DNA of 64,000 nt from SKIA01 sp047602905 (GCA_047602905.1 JBLKOP010000004.1:1-64000); one strand, 5' to 3'; numbered from the stretch's first letter, positions 41,016-49,157 are shown. The notes: generated by a model from the sequence alone, not told the origin. Numbers and translations are program-made.

Positions 41016-42773
41016 ATGACTGATGAACGAGTAGTTGTTGAGGTAGCTTGGGAGGTTGCAAACAAGGTTGGAGGTATTCATACGGTTGTTTCTACAAAAG
41101 CAGCTTCTCTTACTCAGCGTTTTAAGAATTATTTGTGTGTTGGTCCGTTATTTGCTCAAAAGAAGTTAGAGAACGTTACTGAGCACCCTCCTCCTTCTGA
41201 GCTAGCTGTTGTTCTTGATGATTTGCGTCTGCGAGGAATTCATTGTTTGTATGGTACGTGGGATATTCCTGGTAGTCCTCGCGTGTTATTGTTAGATGCG
41301 AGTAGTGCTGATCTTGATTGGGATGGTATGAAGGCTTCTTACTGGCAGGATTTTGGTGTTGATACGTTGCGTGCTGAGTGGGATGTTCTTGAGCCTCTTC
41401 GTTGGGCGAGTGCTTGTGGGTTGTTTCTTGATTTGTATCAGCAGCGCTTGGGTGTTCGTGTTCTTGCGCAGTTTCATGAGTGGATGGCTGGTTTTGGTGT
41501 GTTGTATTGTAAGCAGCATAACGCGCAGGTAAAAACTATTTTTACTACTCACGCTACGGTTCTTGGTCGTAGTCTTTCCTCGAGTACGAACGAGGATATT
41601 TATTCTCTTATTGAGTCTGTTGATATTGATGCTCAGGCTCGTGAACTTGGTGTTTTTGAGAAGCATTCTTCTGAGAAAGCTGCTGCTTTGGCTTGTGATG
41701 TGTTTACTACTGTTTCTGAGATTACTTCTTTAGAAGCCTCGTATGTTCTTTCTCGCTCTCCTGATGTTATTTTGCCTAATGGGCTTGTTTCTGAGAGTGA
41801 TTCTGAGCGCTCAGTTCTTCATCGTGTGAGTCGTGAGCGTTTGCGAGATTTTGTGTACGCGTATTTCTTTGGTCATCACCAGTTTGATTTGGATGAGACG
41901 CTCTTGTTTTTTACGAATGGTCGTTATGAGTTTCATAACAAGGGTCTTGATGTGCTTACGGATGCTCTTGGTGTTCTTAATCGTCGTTTGCGGGAGGCTA
42001 ATCATAAGAAGCGTGTCGTGGTGTTTTATTGTATTCCTAGTGATTCCCATAATATTAAGGAGGATGTGTTGCAGTCTCAGCGAGCGTTTTCTTCTCTTCG
42101 CTTATTTGTTGATGAGCACGTGGATGATTTGAAGCGTCGGTTGTTGCGTAGTGCTTTGCGTATTGGTTCGTTGTCTTCTGATGAGATACTTGATGATTCT
42201 GTTCGTGAACAAATTTCTTCTTTAGCTCAGCAGCTTGTTCGTTCTCGTCCTCCTTCTGTGTGTACGCATCACCTTCCTGGGGAGTCTTCTGATGATCTTG
42301 TTCGGTTCTTTTCTCGTAATGAATTAACTAATTCTGCTGATGATTGGGTAAAAGTTATTCGTCTTCCTGTGTATCTTGATGGCGCTGATGGTCTTCTGAA
42401 TTTGTCTATGCAGGAGGTTGGTAGTGGTTGTCATCTTGGGTTGTTTGTGAGTTATTATGAGCCTTGGGGCTATACTCCTCTTGAGAGCGCTACTTGGGGT
42501 ACTCCTGCTATCACTACTGATTTGGCTGGTTTTGGTCGTTTTGTTCGTGAGCACGCTTCTTCTCAGCAGGGCGTTGTTGTTCTTGATCGTCATAAAAAGT
42601 CGTATGAGGATGTTGTTTCTTCTCTTGCTAGCGCGATGTTTTCTTTTGTTGAGTTATCTCAGGATGAACGTCGTTTGCGTCGCGAGGAGGCTTTAGGGGT
42701 TTCTTCTCTTGCTCAGTGGAGTGAGTTTATCAAGCATTATTTTTCTGCTTTTGATTTAGCGTACGAAAAATAA
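41016..42773 (+). CDS. GT3-family glycogen synthase, 585 aa
   Basis: Eukaryote-type glycogen synthase (GT3), extending alpha-1,4-glucan from UDP-glucose. Diagnostic segments are VAWEVANKVGGIHTVVSTKA, FHEWMAGFG, FTTHATVLGR, FTTVSEITSLEA and, in the C-terminal GT-B domain, FVSYYEPWGYTPLESATWGT with TTDLAGFG. It lacks the Arg-rich regulatory clusters of animal enzymes. The length is normal for archaeal or bacterial GT3 members. It ends the glycogen operon, six bases after the membrane-anchored protein. Its coding strand is markedly G+T-rich while the operon's first gene is A+C-rich. Confidence 0.92.
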   Translation: MTDERVVVEVAWEVANKVGGIHTVVSTKAASLTQRFKNYLCVGPLFAQKKLENVTEHPPPSELAVVLDDLRLRGIHCLYGTWDIPGSPRVLLLDASSADLDWDGMKASYWQDFGVDTLRAEWDVLEPLRWASACGLFLDLYQQRLGVRVLAQFHEWMAGFGVLYCKQHNAQVKTIFTTHATVLGRSLSSSTNEDIYSLIESVDIDAQARELGVFEKHSSEKAAALACDVFTTVSEITSLEASYVLSRSPDVILPNGLVSESDSERSVLHRVSRERLRDFVYAYFFGHHQFDLDETLLFFTNGRYEFHNKGLDVLTDALGVLNRRLREANHKKRVVVFYCIPSDSHNIKEDVLQSQRAFSSLRLFVDEHVDDLKRRLLRSALRIGSLSSDEILDDSVREQISSLAQQLVRSRPPSVCTHHLPGESSDDLVRFFSRNELTNSADDWVKVIRLPVYLDGADGLLNLSMQEVGSGCHLGLFVSYYEPWGYTPLESATWGTPAITTDLAGFGRFVREHASSQQGVVVLDRHKKSYEDVVSSLASAMFSFVELSQDERRLRREEALGVSSLAQWSEFIKHYFSAFDLAYEK

Positions 42774-42779
42774 GGTTTT

Positions 42780-43463
42780 TTATGAGGTGATGTTTCCGTA
42801 GTTTTCTACGCGTATATTGTTGCTTGGTATGTTGAGTTCTTGTAGGTGTTCATTCATTGCTCGTATAAACGCGTTTGATCCGCACAGGTATACTACGGTG
42901 TTTTCTGTGAGGTGTTTTTTTATTTCTTGTTTGGTTATTCGCCCGTTTTTTTCTTCCCATTCTTCTCTTGTAAGTGTTGGTTGGTAGGTGAACCAATTTT
43001 TTTGTATCTGGCTGAGTTCTTCGTGGTACAGTAGGTCGTTTGTTGTTTTGTTCGTGTATAGTAGCGTGAATGCTCTTGTGTCGTTTTTTTGTTGTGCTTC
43101 TCGTAGGTAGCTAATACAAGGTGTTATTCCGCTTCCTGCTGCTATGAAGAGGGTGTGTTCTTCTTCTCCTCTCCTAAAGTCTCCAAATGGTCCTATCATG
43201 ATGAGTTTGTCTTTTTCTTGTAGTTTGGCGAGTTGCGGGCTTACTGTTCCTTGTTCTTGTACGCGTATAGTTATGTGTATTGTTTCTTCGTGTGGGCTGC
43301 TTGCTATGCTGTAGCTTCTGCGTATGGGTTTGTTGTTATGAGTTGTTTGTAGGTGCACGAATTGTCCTGCTTTGTAGCTGAATCCTTCTGGTTTGCTTAA
43401 GATGAGTGTGTAGGCGTTTATGGTGTCTACTCGGTTCTCTAGGACTTCTACTTCGTATAGCAT
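42780..43463 (-). CDS. Ferredoxin-NADP+ reductase-type flavoprotein, 227 aa
   Basis: An FAD-binding barrel (1-100) has RRSYSIASS for flavin contact and the substrate-side loop GQFVHLQ. The NAD(P)-binding domain (105-227) has FIAAGSGITPCISYLRE and VVYLCGSNAF, the nucleotide-ribityl motifs of the FNR superfamily. No iron-sulfur Cys cluster or fused ferredoxin is present. It may transfer electrons between NAD(P)H and a separate carrier. It converges on the glycogen synthase gene with six bases between stops and stands alone. Confidence 0.88.
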   Translation of the reverse strand: MLYEVEVLENRVDTINAYTLILSKPEGFSYKAGQFVHLQTTHNNKPIRRSYSIASSPHEETIHITIRVQEQGTVSPQLAKLQEKDKLIMIGPFGDFRRGEEEHTLFIAAGSGITPCISYLREAQQKNDTRAFTLLYTNKTTNDLLYHEELSQIQKNWFTYQPTLTREEWEEKNGRITKQEIKKHLTENTVVYLCGSNAFIRAMNEHLQELNIPSNNIRVENYGNITS

Positions 43464-43497
43464 GTCTTGTTAGGAGAAGAAGTGCTTTTTTAAGTCT

Positions 43498-44007
43498 TTA
43501 TTTTGTTTGTTCTAGCTCATAAAACAGTAAGTATTCGCTCATTATTTGGTATTGTGAGAGTCCGAAGGAGCTGAGGTTGTTTGCTTTTCTAAATTTAGGC
43601 AGCAAGTTGCGCACTCCTGTTTCTTCTAGGTGTTCTATTGTTCTGCACAGCGTTGCTAAGTCACTTACAAGGAGTTTTTCTGGTTGTTTATTTGTGTATT
43701 CTGTTGTTATTCGCATAATTCTTGTTGGCATCCCGCTTCCATCTATACTTACTAGTTCAGGCATGTGTTCTTGTTTGTAAAATTGTTTTGCAAAGAGGTT
43801 GTAATTATTTATGAATCCTTCAATGTTTTCTTTTTTGAGTTGTTGTGAGTAAAAGTTTAGTTCTTCGTCACTAAGAGTTATTCTTTCTTGCAAGCGTTGC
43901 TTTTTTTTCTCTTTTTCTTGCCTGAGTTTTTCTTGATAAGATATTTTCTTAATTACGTTTACACCTACCTCTTCATCACGTCCCCAAAGAGTTTGTTGTC
44001 CACTCAT
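43498..44007 (-). CDS. Hypothetical charged helical protein, 169 aa
   Basis: No family recognised. The N-terminal 60 residues are a basic coiled coil (EKLRQEKEKKKQRLQERITL); the remainder is helical with FINNYNLFAKQFY and LPKFRKANNLSSFGLSQYQI. There are no signal, membrane or metal motifs. Composition is AT-richer and less skewed than in flanking operons, in keeping with an accessory region that runs to about 47 kb. A 200-base AT-rich gap with no gene follows upstream. Confidence 0.5.
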   Translation of the reverse strand: MSGQQTLWGRDEEVGVNVIKKISYQEKLRQEKEKKKQRLQERITLSDEELNFYSQQLKKENIEGFINNYNLFAKQFYKQEHMPELVSIDGSGMPTRIMRITTEYTNKQPEKLLVSDLATLCRTIEHLEETGVRNLLPKFRKANNLSSFGLSQYQIMSEYLLFYELEQTK

Positions 44008-44208
44008 GCGTGTAGGAAAGAAAACCGTCTATAAAAATTGTTGCTTCTTAAGAGGAGTTATTATTGTTTTTTCAGTGATAACCAAGGATTTTCCGATTTT
44101 TGGTAAATAAGCGCATACCGTTTCTTGAAATTAGTAAAAGAAGAAATAATTATTGGATAAACTGTTTGTATCATAAACGTTTTTTAATGAGTTGTGTTGT
44201 TGTATTGT

Positions 44209-44817
44209 ATGAGTAGTTGGGAAGGGATTCATGCACGAGGAAATCTTGAGATTGAAGTGTTTGGTTTGCGTCTAGTTGTTTTTCGTGACACATTTAATCC
44301 GGATTCTAAAAGAACACTTACTTCACAGGCTGTTATTGATGTTATGCCTGAGAGTTTTGCTTCTAAAACAGTCTTAGATATTGGTAGCGGCAGCGGGGTT
44401 TTAGGTATTAAGGCTGCTTCTTTGGGTGCTGAGCATGTTGTATGTACGGATATTGATGATTTGGTGTTAAAAAATATTCATCTAAATTTTGAAATTAACC
44501 TTATCTCCTCAGAAAAGTACACTCTTGTTCGTTCTAATTTGTTCTCTCATGTTTCTGGCTCGTTTGATTATATATTTGCTAATTTGCCTATATTAGATGA
44601 TGAGTGGGAGGGAGTAGATACTGCTAATCTTACTGAGAACTTTTTGTTTGAGGCAAAGAATTTTCTTTCTTCTGACGGAGTTCTCTTATTTAGTTGGGCT
44701 TCTTTTGGCGATGTCAATCACGTTGAGAGTATCTTAGAGAGGACTTCTTTTACTCGAAAACGACATGAGTTTGTTAGAGATAAAGTTACGTATTTTGTTT
44801 ATGAGTTACGGCTTTGA
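44209..44817 (+). CDS. PrmA/HemK-like SAM methyltransferase, 202 aa
   Basis: VLDIGSGSGVLGIKAASLGA is motif I, VVCTDIDDLVLKNIHLNFEI is motif II (with the Asp that binds the SAM ribose), and FDYIFANLPILDDEW is the NPPY-type motif IV, here NLPI. That motif places it with protein-glutamine/lysine or RNA N-methyltransferases such as PrmA, HemK and RlmG. A TATA-like TTTTTAATG near 44181-44189 is about 24 bases before ATG 44209, so I prefer this start to the TTG at 44194. It overlaps the convergent methyltransferase fusion by 12 bases. Confidence 0.8.
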   Translation: MSSWEGIHARGNLEIEVFGLRLVVFRDTFNPDSKRTLTSQAVIDVMPESFASKTVLDIGSGSGVLGIKAASLGAEHVVCTDIDDLVLKNIHLNFEINLISSEKYTLVRSNLFSHVSGSFDYIFANLPILDDEWEGVDTANLTENFLFEAKNFLSSDGVLLFSWASFGDVNHVESILERTSFTRKRHEFVRDKVTYFVYELRL

Positions 44818-45960
44818 TAAAACTACTATTCTGTTTGTTATAGTAAATGCTTGTTGTTGTGTTATTTCTCGTATTTGTTCTTGTATTGATTCTTTATTTC
44901 GTAAGTAGACATCTAGGTCGTTTTCAAAAAGAAAGCGTAATGCTCTGTAAGTTTCATTGATGTCTGTTGTCAATAAAGTCGCTTTTATATCGTATTCTTG
45001 ATCCGTATATGGTTTGATAAGTTCTTCAAATAATTTATACGTAAACGTGCATGGCTCGCTTTTTAGGTAGTATACGTGTTTTTTTAGTTTTGCGTAGTCT
45101 CCTGTTGGTGCATTGAATACTAGGATAATTTTTCCGTTTGAGGAGAGTTTCTCAAACATACTCTCAAGGACGTGTTTTGGTTCTTGAGTAAAATAAAATA
45201 TTGTGTGTGAAGCAAGTATTGTATCAAAGGTTTTTTCTGTTTCAAACTTCTCCCACGAGGAGTCTATAAACTGTACTTGTGTGTTGTTTGTTTGAAAAAA
45301 TCCTGCGTTTTTCTCTACTATAGTGTATTCTATGTTTGAAGGTATTGTTATAACGTCTCCAAATCCTGATCCTATTTCCAGAAGAGATTTTGGTTTGTGC
45401 TTAGAAAGAAGTTTTGTTATTTCTTCTCCAAGTATTTCTTTTTCGTTTGTATATCGGCAATATTCTTCAAAAAGTACTTCTGGAAGCCAGTATGTTCCTT
45501 TGGTTATTTGTTTTTCTATCAGGTTTGCTGATGACCACATAAAATTAAAGTAGTCTTTGTAGCTTTCTGCTACGCTGTTATCTTCTATAAGTATTAGTCG
45601 TGGTTGTTCTTGGCTCCAGATAAGGATATTTACTTTGTTTTTGTAGATGTCAATTCCTGCTTCTGTAAGAAGTCCTAGTGGCATGAATTTGTATTGTGTA
45701 TACGTGTTTTCATACCTCTTTGCGAGATGTTTATGGTCGTTGTTAAAAAGAAGTTTTGTATAAATCTTTTTTTCTACTCGGTTCTTTATGAGTTCGTTAA
45801 AAAAAGCGAGTGCTTCTGGTGAGTGAGGGTTTCCTGATCTCGCTCCAAATACTAATACTTCATCTCCTTCTTGTAGCGTTTGATTAATTGAGTTATAATA
45901 ATTTTTTACTTCTTCAAATCCTTTATAGACAGTTATTTTTGTTTCTGCATCTTCTTGCAT
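44806..45960 (-). CDS. TrmB-sensor-like domain fused to a SAM methyltransferase, 384 aa
   Basis: Residues 1-155 resemble the PLD-like effector domain found C-terminally in TrmB-type regulators and related proteins: YKGFEEVKNYYNSINQTLQE, DEVLVFGARSG, IDIYKNKVNILIW, then SVAESYKDYFNFMWSSA. No HTH precedes it. Residues 185-384 are a class I methyltransferase (LLEIGSGFGDVITI, EKTFDTILASHTIFYFTQEP). A sensor-like domain with a methyltransferase output is unusual. TATA-like GTATAAAAG (45983-45991) is 27 bases before ATG 45960. Target unknown. Confidence 0.7.
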   Translation of the reverse strand: MQEDAETKITVYKGFEEVKNYYNSINQTLQEGDEVLVFGARSGNPHSPEALAFFNELIKNRVEKKIYTKLLFNNDHKHLAKRYENTYTQYKFMPLGLLTEAGIDIYKNKVNILIWSQEQPRLILIEDNSVAESYKDYFNFMWSSANLIEKQITKGTYWLPEVLFEEYCRYTNEKEILGEEITKLLSKHKPKSLLEIGSGFGDVITIPSNIEYTIVEKNAGFFQTNNTQVQFIDSSWEKFETEKTFDTILASHTIFYFTQEPKHVLESMFEKLSSNGKIILVFNAPTGDYAKLKKHVYYLKSEPCTFTYKLFEELIKPYTDQEYDIKATLLTTDINETYRALRFLFENDLDVYLRNKESIQEQIREITQQQAFTITNRIVVLSKP

Positions 45961-46004
45961 GTGTTAATTAGTAGTCTGTAGCGTATAAAAGACTTGCTGC
46001 CAGC

Positions 46005-46042
46005 ATTGTTATTTTTGCATGCGCAGTATTTCTGCTGCGTGT
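46005..46042. repeat. Left 38-bp repeat: displaced 3' end of the COG0523 gene
   Basis: On the minus strand it encodes HAAEILRMQK and stop in the same frame as the gene end at 47045. It holds a CGCAG...CTGCG inverted pair. It has no upstream coding context, so it is a relic. Confidence 0.7.
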
Positions 46043-46080
46043 TTATTGTTCATGTATCGTTATCTAAACGAGTATTTTGT

Positions 46081-46977
46081 TTAGAATTCACTGAGTTTGA
46101 TAAGGAGTTCTAAGTCCGTGTGAAAAGGAACTGGTTTGTATATTTCTTCAATAATAACATGTAGACCTTTACTAAGTTGCTCTACGTTTATTTCTTGTTT
46201 TATTGCTTGAGGGATAAGAGAAGGTATTTCAAACTTGTTATTGACCTTTTGTATGTCTTCTTTGATAAAGCGTTCAAACCTGTTCGCGCTCCAAAGCATA
46301 CTATCATATGCGGCTTGCTGATAGTACATAAAAGATTTGTGAGTAAGATCGTTTGATAATTGCCGTTCTCTTATGTAGTTATCTACTGCGTAGACAAGCC
46401 TTTCTTTAGGACAGTCAATATATAGAGACCACATACCTCTTATTTCAGCAAAAACTGCTGCTTGTATATTTGTATCGTTTGTTCGTAATCCGTAAACTTC
46501 GTCGAAGCAGCTAACGAAGTGATCGGCTGCATTAATCATTGCTGCTAATTCAAATCCTTCAGGAAGAGTTACTGGTATGAAAGAGAGAAATTCTGATTTG
46601 TATGGTTTAGTTGTTTGTCCTTGTCCATGAGCTAGTGCTCCTAAGAGCTCTTTAAGAGATTTTCTGCTTATGTTTCCTTTTGGTATTGCTGGTATAACTT
46701 CTTCTGTAAATCGTTGATAATGAAATAGTATTTCAGGATCGCAATTAAAATCATAATCTAAGTCTTCTTCAATATCAATACGTTTAGTAAACTCTTCTCT
46801 TAGTTGTAGTTGTTTTTCCTTGTTGTTTACAAGTCTTGTCAGGTACGTTTCTTTTTGATTAATGAGTTCTAAAAAGTCTTCTCTATGTGGTTCTTGGAGA
46901 AGGATATCTTTGTCTTCTGCGTACGATTGAAGCCAACTATATGAGTTAATACATTGTGAAAAAGCATTTCCAATCAT
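46081..46977 (-). CDS. Cassette-borne hypothetical protein, 298 aa
   Basis: No family recognised. It is soluble, helical, with aromatic and acidic residues and a few isolated cysteines. Segments include LKELLGALAHGQGQTTKPYK and YYQQAAYDSMLWSANRFERF. I see no recombinase, nuclease or toxin motif. It is the sole gene between the 38-bp repeats and has its own TATA box (CAATTTATATTG, 46999-47010), 27 bases before ATG 46977. Codon use is more AT-rich and less skewed than in the GTPase next to it, consistent with foreign origin. Confidence 0.6.
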   Translation of the reverse strand: MIGNAFSQCINSYSWLQSYAEDKDILLQEPHREDFLELINQKETYLTRLVNNKEKQLQLREEFTKRIDIEEDLDYDFNCDPEILFHYQRFTEEVIPAIPKGNISRKSLKELLGALAHGQGQTTKPYKSEFLSFIPVTLPEGFELAAMINAADHFVSCFDEVYGLRTNDTNIQAAVFAEIRGMWSLYIDCPKERLVYAVDNYIRERQLSNDLTHKSFMYYQQAAYDSMLWSANRFERFIKEDIQKVNNKFEIPSLIPQAIKQEINVEQLSKGLHVIIEEIYKPVPFHTDLELLIKLSEF

Positions 46978-47044
46978 TTATTATCGTAAAGTGAAAACAA
47001 TTTATATTGTTTATGCAAATATAATCAGTTACTTAATCAAATTA

Positions 47045-47956
47045 TTATTGTTGCATGCGCAGTATTTCTGCTGCGTGTGTTCTTAGGTATCGTAGTGTAT
47101 TATTGCGCGGTCTTAGCTTCCAGAGTATCTTGATTGCTTGTGTTGTTGTTATGTTTCCTATGAGTACGATGACTTCTTCTTTGTTACTTGTTGTTTCTTC
47201 GTTGTACAGGCCTGCTGCGTAGTGGAATCGTTTGTTTCCTATGATTCCTTTTGCTCGTGTTATTGTTGGGTTGTTTGCGAGGAGTTTTTGTAGTTGTTGC
47301 GTTGTTGTTCTTGTTCGTATCGTCAGTGAGTTGCTTGCGTGTCGCGTTTTTTGTACGGGTTTTGTGTGCAGCGTTGCTTGCGGGGTTTTTTGGAGTTGTT
47401 TGTAGGTTGGTTTGTTTGTGTATATCTTTGCTTGTTTGTTTATTGTTTGTATTTCTTCTTGTAGTTGTTTCGTGTTTTTTACGAGGTCTGTTTTGCTTAT
47501 GATTACTACGCTGCTGTTGCGTATTTGTTGTTTGGTTACTTCTCCTAGTGTTCTTGTTTTTTCGTGTTGTTTGGCGTCTATGACGGTTATTATTGCTCTT
47601 GTTGGTGTGTTTTGCTCACTTAGGAAGTTGATGAGTGGTTGTGGGTGTGCGAGTCCTGTTGTTTCAATAAACAACACCTCTGGTTTGTGTTTGGTAATGA
47701 TTTCTTTGAGTTGTTCTTCTAGTTCGTCTTGTTTGTTGCAGCACACGCAGCCGTTACTGAGTTGTTGTACTGGGTATCCGTATCCTTGTAGTTCTTCTCC
47801 GTCTAGTGCTTTGCTTGCTGTTTCGTTTATGAGTGCTGCTGCTTGCACGTTTTTTGGTATCGTGCTTAGGAGTTTTTTTAGTGTTGTTGTTTTTCCTGCT
47901 CCTAGGTATCCTGTTACGAGTATGAGGTTAGTAGAAGCTTGTTTGTGCTGTTTCAT
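47045..47956 (-). CDS. COG0523 (CobW/ZNG1-type) G3E GTPase, metal chaperone
   Basis: LVTGYLGAGKTTTLKKLL is the P-loop (residues 13-30), NGCVCCNKQDEL the family metal site C-x-C-C at Cys70, Cys72 and Cys73, ETTGLAHPQPLI the switch region, and ISKTDL the base-specificity motif. The C-terminal CobW_C domain covers about 215-300. These GTPases deliver Zn, Co, Fe or other metals to client proteins. Metal identity cannot be read from sequence. Its start overlaps the 100-residue CxxC membrane protein gene by 29 bases. Its 3' end is the repeat of the cassette described above. Confidence 0.93.
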   Translation of the reverse strand: MKQHKQASTNLILVTGYLGAGKTTTLKKLLSTIPKNVQAAALINETASKALDGEELQGYGYPVQQLSNGCVCCNKQDELEEQLKEIITKHKPEVLFIETTGLAHPQPLINFLSEQNTPTRAIITVIDAKQHEKTRTLGEVTKQQIRNSSVVIISKTDLVKNTKQLQEEIQTINKQAKIYTNKPTYKQLQKTPQATLHTKPVQKTRHASNSLTIRTRTTTQQLQKLLANNPTITRAKGIIGNKRFHYAAGLYNEETTSNKEEVIVLIGNITTTQAIKILWKLRPRNNTLRYLRTHAAEILRMQQ

Positions 47957-48230
47957 TTTTGTCTTTTGTAAAGTAGTCTAGCCAGAGCAGTAATATTACG
48001 AGGTATGCTATGTCTGGTCGTTGGAGGATGAGTACGGTAAGAAAGAGTATAAGTGCTCCTGCGAATTTTATTTGACACGTTGCGCAGCTGATTCCGTGGC
48101 TTATGAGTACAAATAATCTCCATGCTGTGTATCCTCCTGCTAGTATTACGAGTAGTCCTAGAAACGTTGCTTGTGCGAGTACTAATAGCAGAGTTAGTGC
48201 GATGTATGCTACGAGTTTTATGGTTTTCAT
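47928..48230 (-). CDS. Small CxxC membrane protein, 100 aa (paralogue of 48772-49080)
   Basis: Three or four hydrophobic helices flank a central SHGISCATCQIKFAGALILF loop with Cys-Ala-Thr-Cys. The end is WLDYFTKDKNETAQTSFY. The protein at 48772-49080 has the same plan (SHGISSCSSCQFKLLGAGIV, WLDFVAKDK, VVSFY), so they are paralogues. The conserved His-x-Ile-Ser-x-Cys-x2-Cys set at the membrane face suggests metal or thiol chemistry. Coupled to the COG0523 GTPase by overlap. TATA box GTTATATATG at 48254-48263 gives a leaderless start at 48230. No named family known to me. Confidence 0.7.
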   Translation of the reverse strand: MKTIKLVAYIALTLLLVLAQATFLGLLVILAGGYTAWRLFVLISHGISCATCQIKFAGALILFLTVLILQRPDIAYLVILLLWLDYFTKDKNETAQTSFY

Positions 48231-48254
48231 GTGTTATTGCGAGTAATTATCAAG

Positions 48255-48710
48255 TTATATATGTTTTGTTTGGTGTTCTGTTGTGCAGCAAGTTGGTTGG
48301 GATGGTTTGTACCAAAGCCTAGTTAGCTTATACGCTGCTAAACTCACTACTAACGCTAGTGATGCTCCTCCATAAGTTGCTAGGTCGTGTGCGTGCTCGA
48401 TATCGTTTCTATATGTTTGAATTTCTTCTTGCACGCTTGTTTCTAGAGTTGTAGGGTTTGGGTGCATTTTAAGAAAAGGCATTGTATCAAGAGTTGGTGT
48501 TTGTTGGTAGAGTCCAAGTTGTTTTCCTGTGTTGTACGTAAATCCCACTGCTTTGTGTTCTTGTGCTTTCATAAATGCTCCTACTGTTGTTCCTGAAAGA
48601 ACTCCTCCTGCTATTGCAGGAGGAAGGCAAGGACATATTGTTGTGTGAAAAACTACTTGTCCTCCTACAAGCGAAGCGGCCAATTGTACTTGTTCTTTTA
48701 ATGGCTTCAT
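48255..48710 (-). CDS. Membrane protein with CPC motif, 151 aa
   Basis: Hydrophobic segments are at about 10-45 (VVFHTTICPCLPPAIAGGVL sits in the first) and 110-130 (YGGASLALVVSLAAYKL). The Cys-Pro-Cys within or next to a membrane helix recalls the CPC metal site of P-type metal ATPases, though this protein is far too short to be one. The C-terminus SQPTCCTTEHQTKH carries Cys-Cys and His residues, also suited to metal binding. The TATA box at 48731-48740 and Fur-like box at 48748-48766 lie directly upstream. Function inferred only from motif and context. Confidence 0.65.
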   Translation of the reverse strand: MKPLKEQVQLAASLVGGQVVFHTTICPCLPPAIAGGVLSGTTVGAFMKAQEHKAVGFTYNTGKQLGLYQQTPTLDTMPFLKMHPNPTTLETSVQEEIQTYRNDIEHAHDLATYGGASLALVVSLAAYKLTRLWYKPSQPTCCTTEHQTKHI

Positions 48711-48730
48711 GCGTGCAGAGAAACACGACC

Positions 48731-48740
48731 TACTTAAAAA
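48731..48740 (-). promoter_or_regulatory. TATA box of the CPC membrane protein gene
   Basis: TACTTAAAAA (read on the minus strand as TTTTTAAGTA) is centred 26 bases before the start at 48710. Confidence 0.5.
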
Positions 48741-48747
48741 CCTTATT

Positions 48748-48766
48748 GATATTGATTATCATTAAC
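48748..48766. promoter_or_regulatory. Fur-like iron box
   Basis: GATATTGATTATCATTAAC matches 16 of 19 positions of the classic Fur box GATAATGATAATCATTATC. It sits eight bases upstream of the TATA box for the minus-strand gene at 48255-48710, where a repressor would block TBP/TFB. Archaeal Fur or DtxR/MntR-type regulators read related AT-rich palindromes, but which one acts here is unknown and no regulator gene is in the window. Confidence 0.5.
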
Positions 48767-48771
48767 TATGT

Positions 48772-49080
48772 TTAGTAGAAAGAAACAACCCCTCCTTGGT
48801 GCTTATCTTTAGCAACGAAGTCAAGCCAAAGATAAAACACAAAAAAGTACGCTACCTCAACGCGAGAAAACACGAGTACAGTAACAAAAACAATACCTGC
48901 TCCTAAGAGTTTAAACTGACAAGAAGAACAACTACTTATTCCGTGAGAGAACAAAATACTCGTTCTCCATAACAAAAACAACCCTGCAAATAACACAAGA
49001 AACGATAAGAAAGACTCAGAAAACAACACCAACCAACAAGTAAGCAACCCATACACAACCACTAATACTTCACGTAACAT
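48772..49080 (-). CDS. Small CxxC membrane protein, 102 aa (paralogue of 47928-48230)
   Basis: Four hydrophobic stretches surround the same core as its paralogue: LFSHGISSCSSCQFKLLGAG with Cys-Ser-Ser-Cys, and the ending YLWLDFVAKDK...VVSFY. TATA-like GTATTTAT (49103-49110) is 26 bases before ATG 49080, which I prefer to the ATG at 49092. The two paralogues have opposite codon skews even though both lie on the minus strand: this one is G+T-rich on its coding strand, the other A+C-rich, because the composition block changes near 48.75 kb between them. Confidence 0.65.
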   Translation of the reverse strand: MLREVLVVVYGLLTCWLVLFSESFLSFLVLFAGLFLLWRTSILFSHGISSCSSCQFKLLGAGIVFVTVLVFSRVEVAYFFVFYLWLDFVAKDKHQGGVVSFY

Positions 49081-49125
49081 ACCATAAAACATACAAAAAC
49101 AAGTATTTATGTCTTTAGGAGCAGC

Positions 49126-49132
49126 CTTTAAG
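49126..49132 (+). promoter_or_regulatory. TATA-like element of the SufE gene
   Basis: CTTTAAG is centred 29 bases before ATG 49158. Confidence 0.35.
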
Positions 49133-49157
49133 AAGAATTACTGCATCACTACAGAAC

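Larger units (their letters stand above)
46005..47078. mobile_element. Putative one-gene cassette bounded by 38-bp direct repeats
   Basis: Bases 46005-46042 and 47041-47078 match at 36 of 38 positions, 1036 bases apart. The right copy is the end of the COG0523 GTPase gene, including its stop. The left copy keeps the same C-terminal peptide (HAAEILRMQ plus one residue and TAA), with RYMNNK before it resembling RYLRT and then an unrelated, stop-containing sequence. That is what is expected if a DNA unit carrying a copy of the gene's 3' end integrated there, restored the gene and displaced the original end. Only one gene lies between the repeats and no integrase is present. Confidence 0.55.

Noticed and set aside
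46081..46977. Transposase or integrase
   Set aside because: No DDE, HUH, serine or tyrosine recombinase motif is visible in the 298 residues.
48255..48710. Fragment of a copper P-type ATPase because of CPC
   Set aside because: No DKTGT, TGE or GDGxND motif, and only about two membrane segments. The motif alone is not enough.
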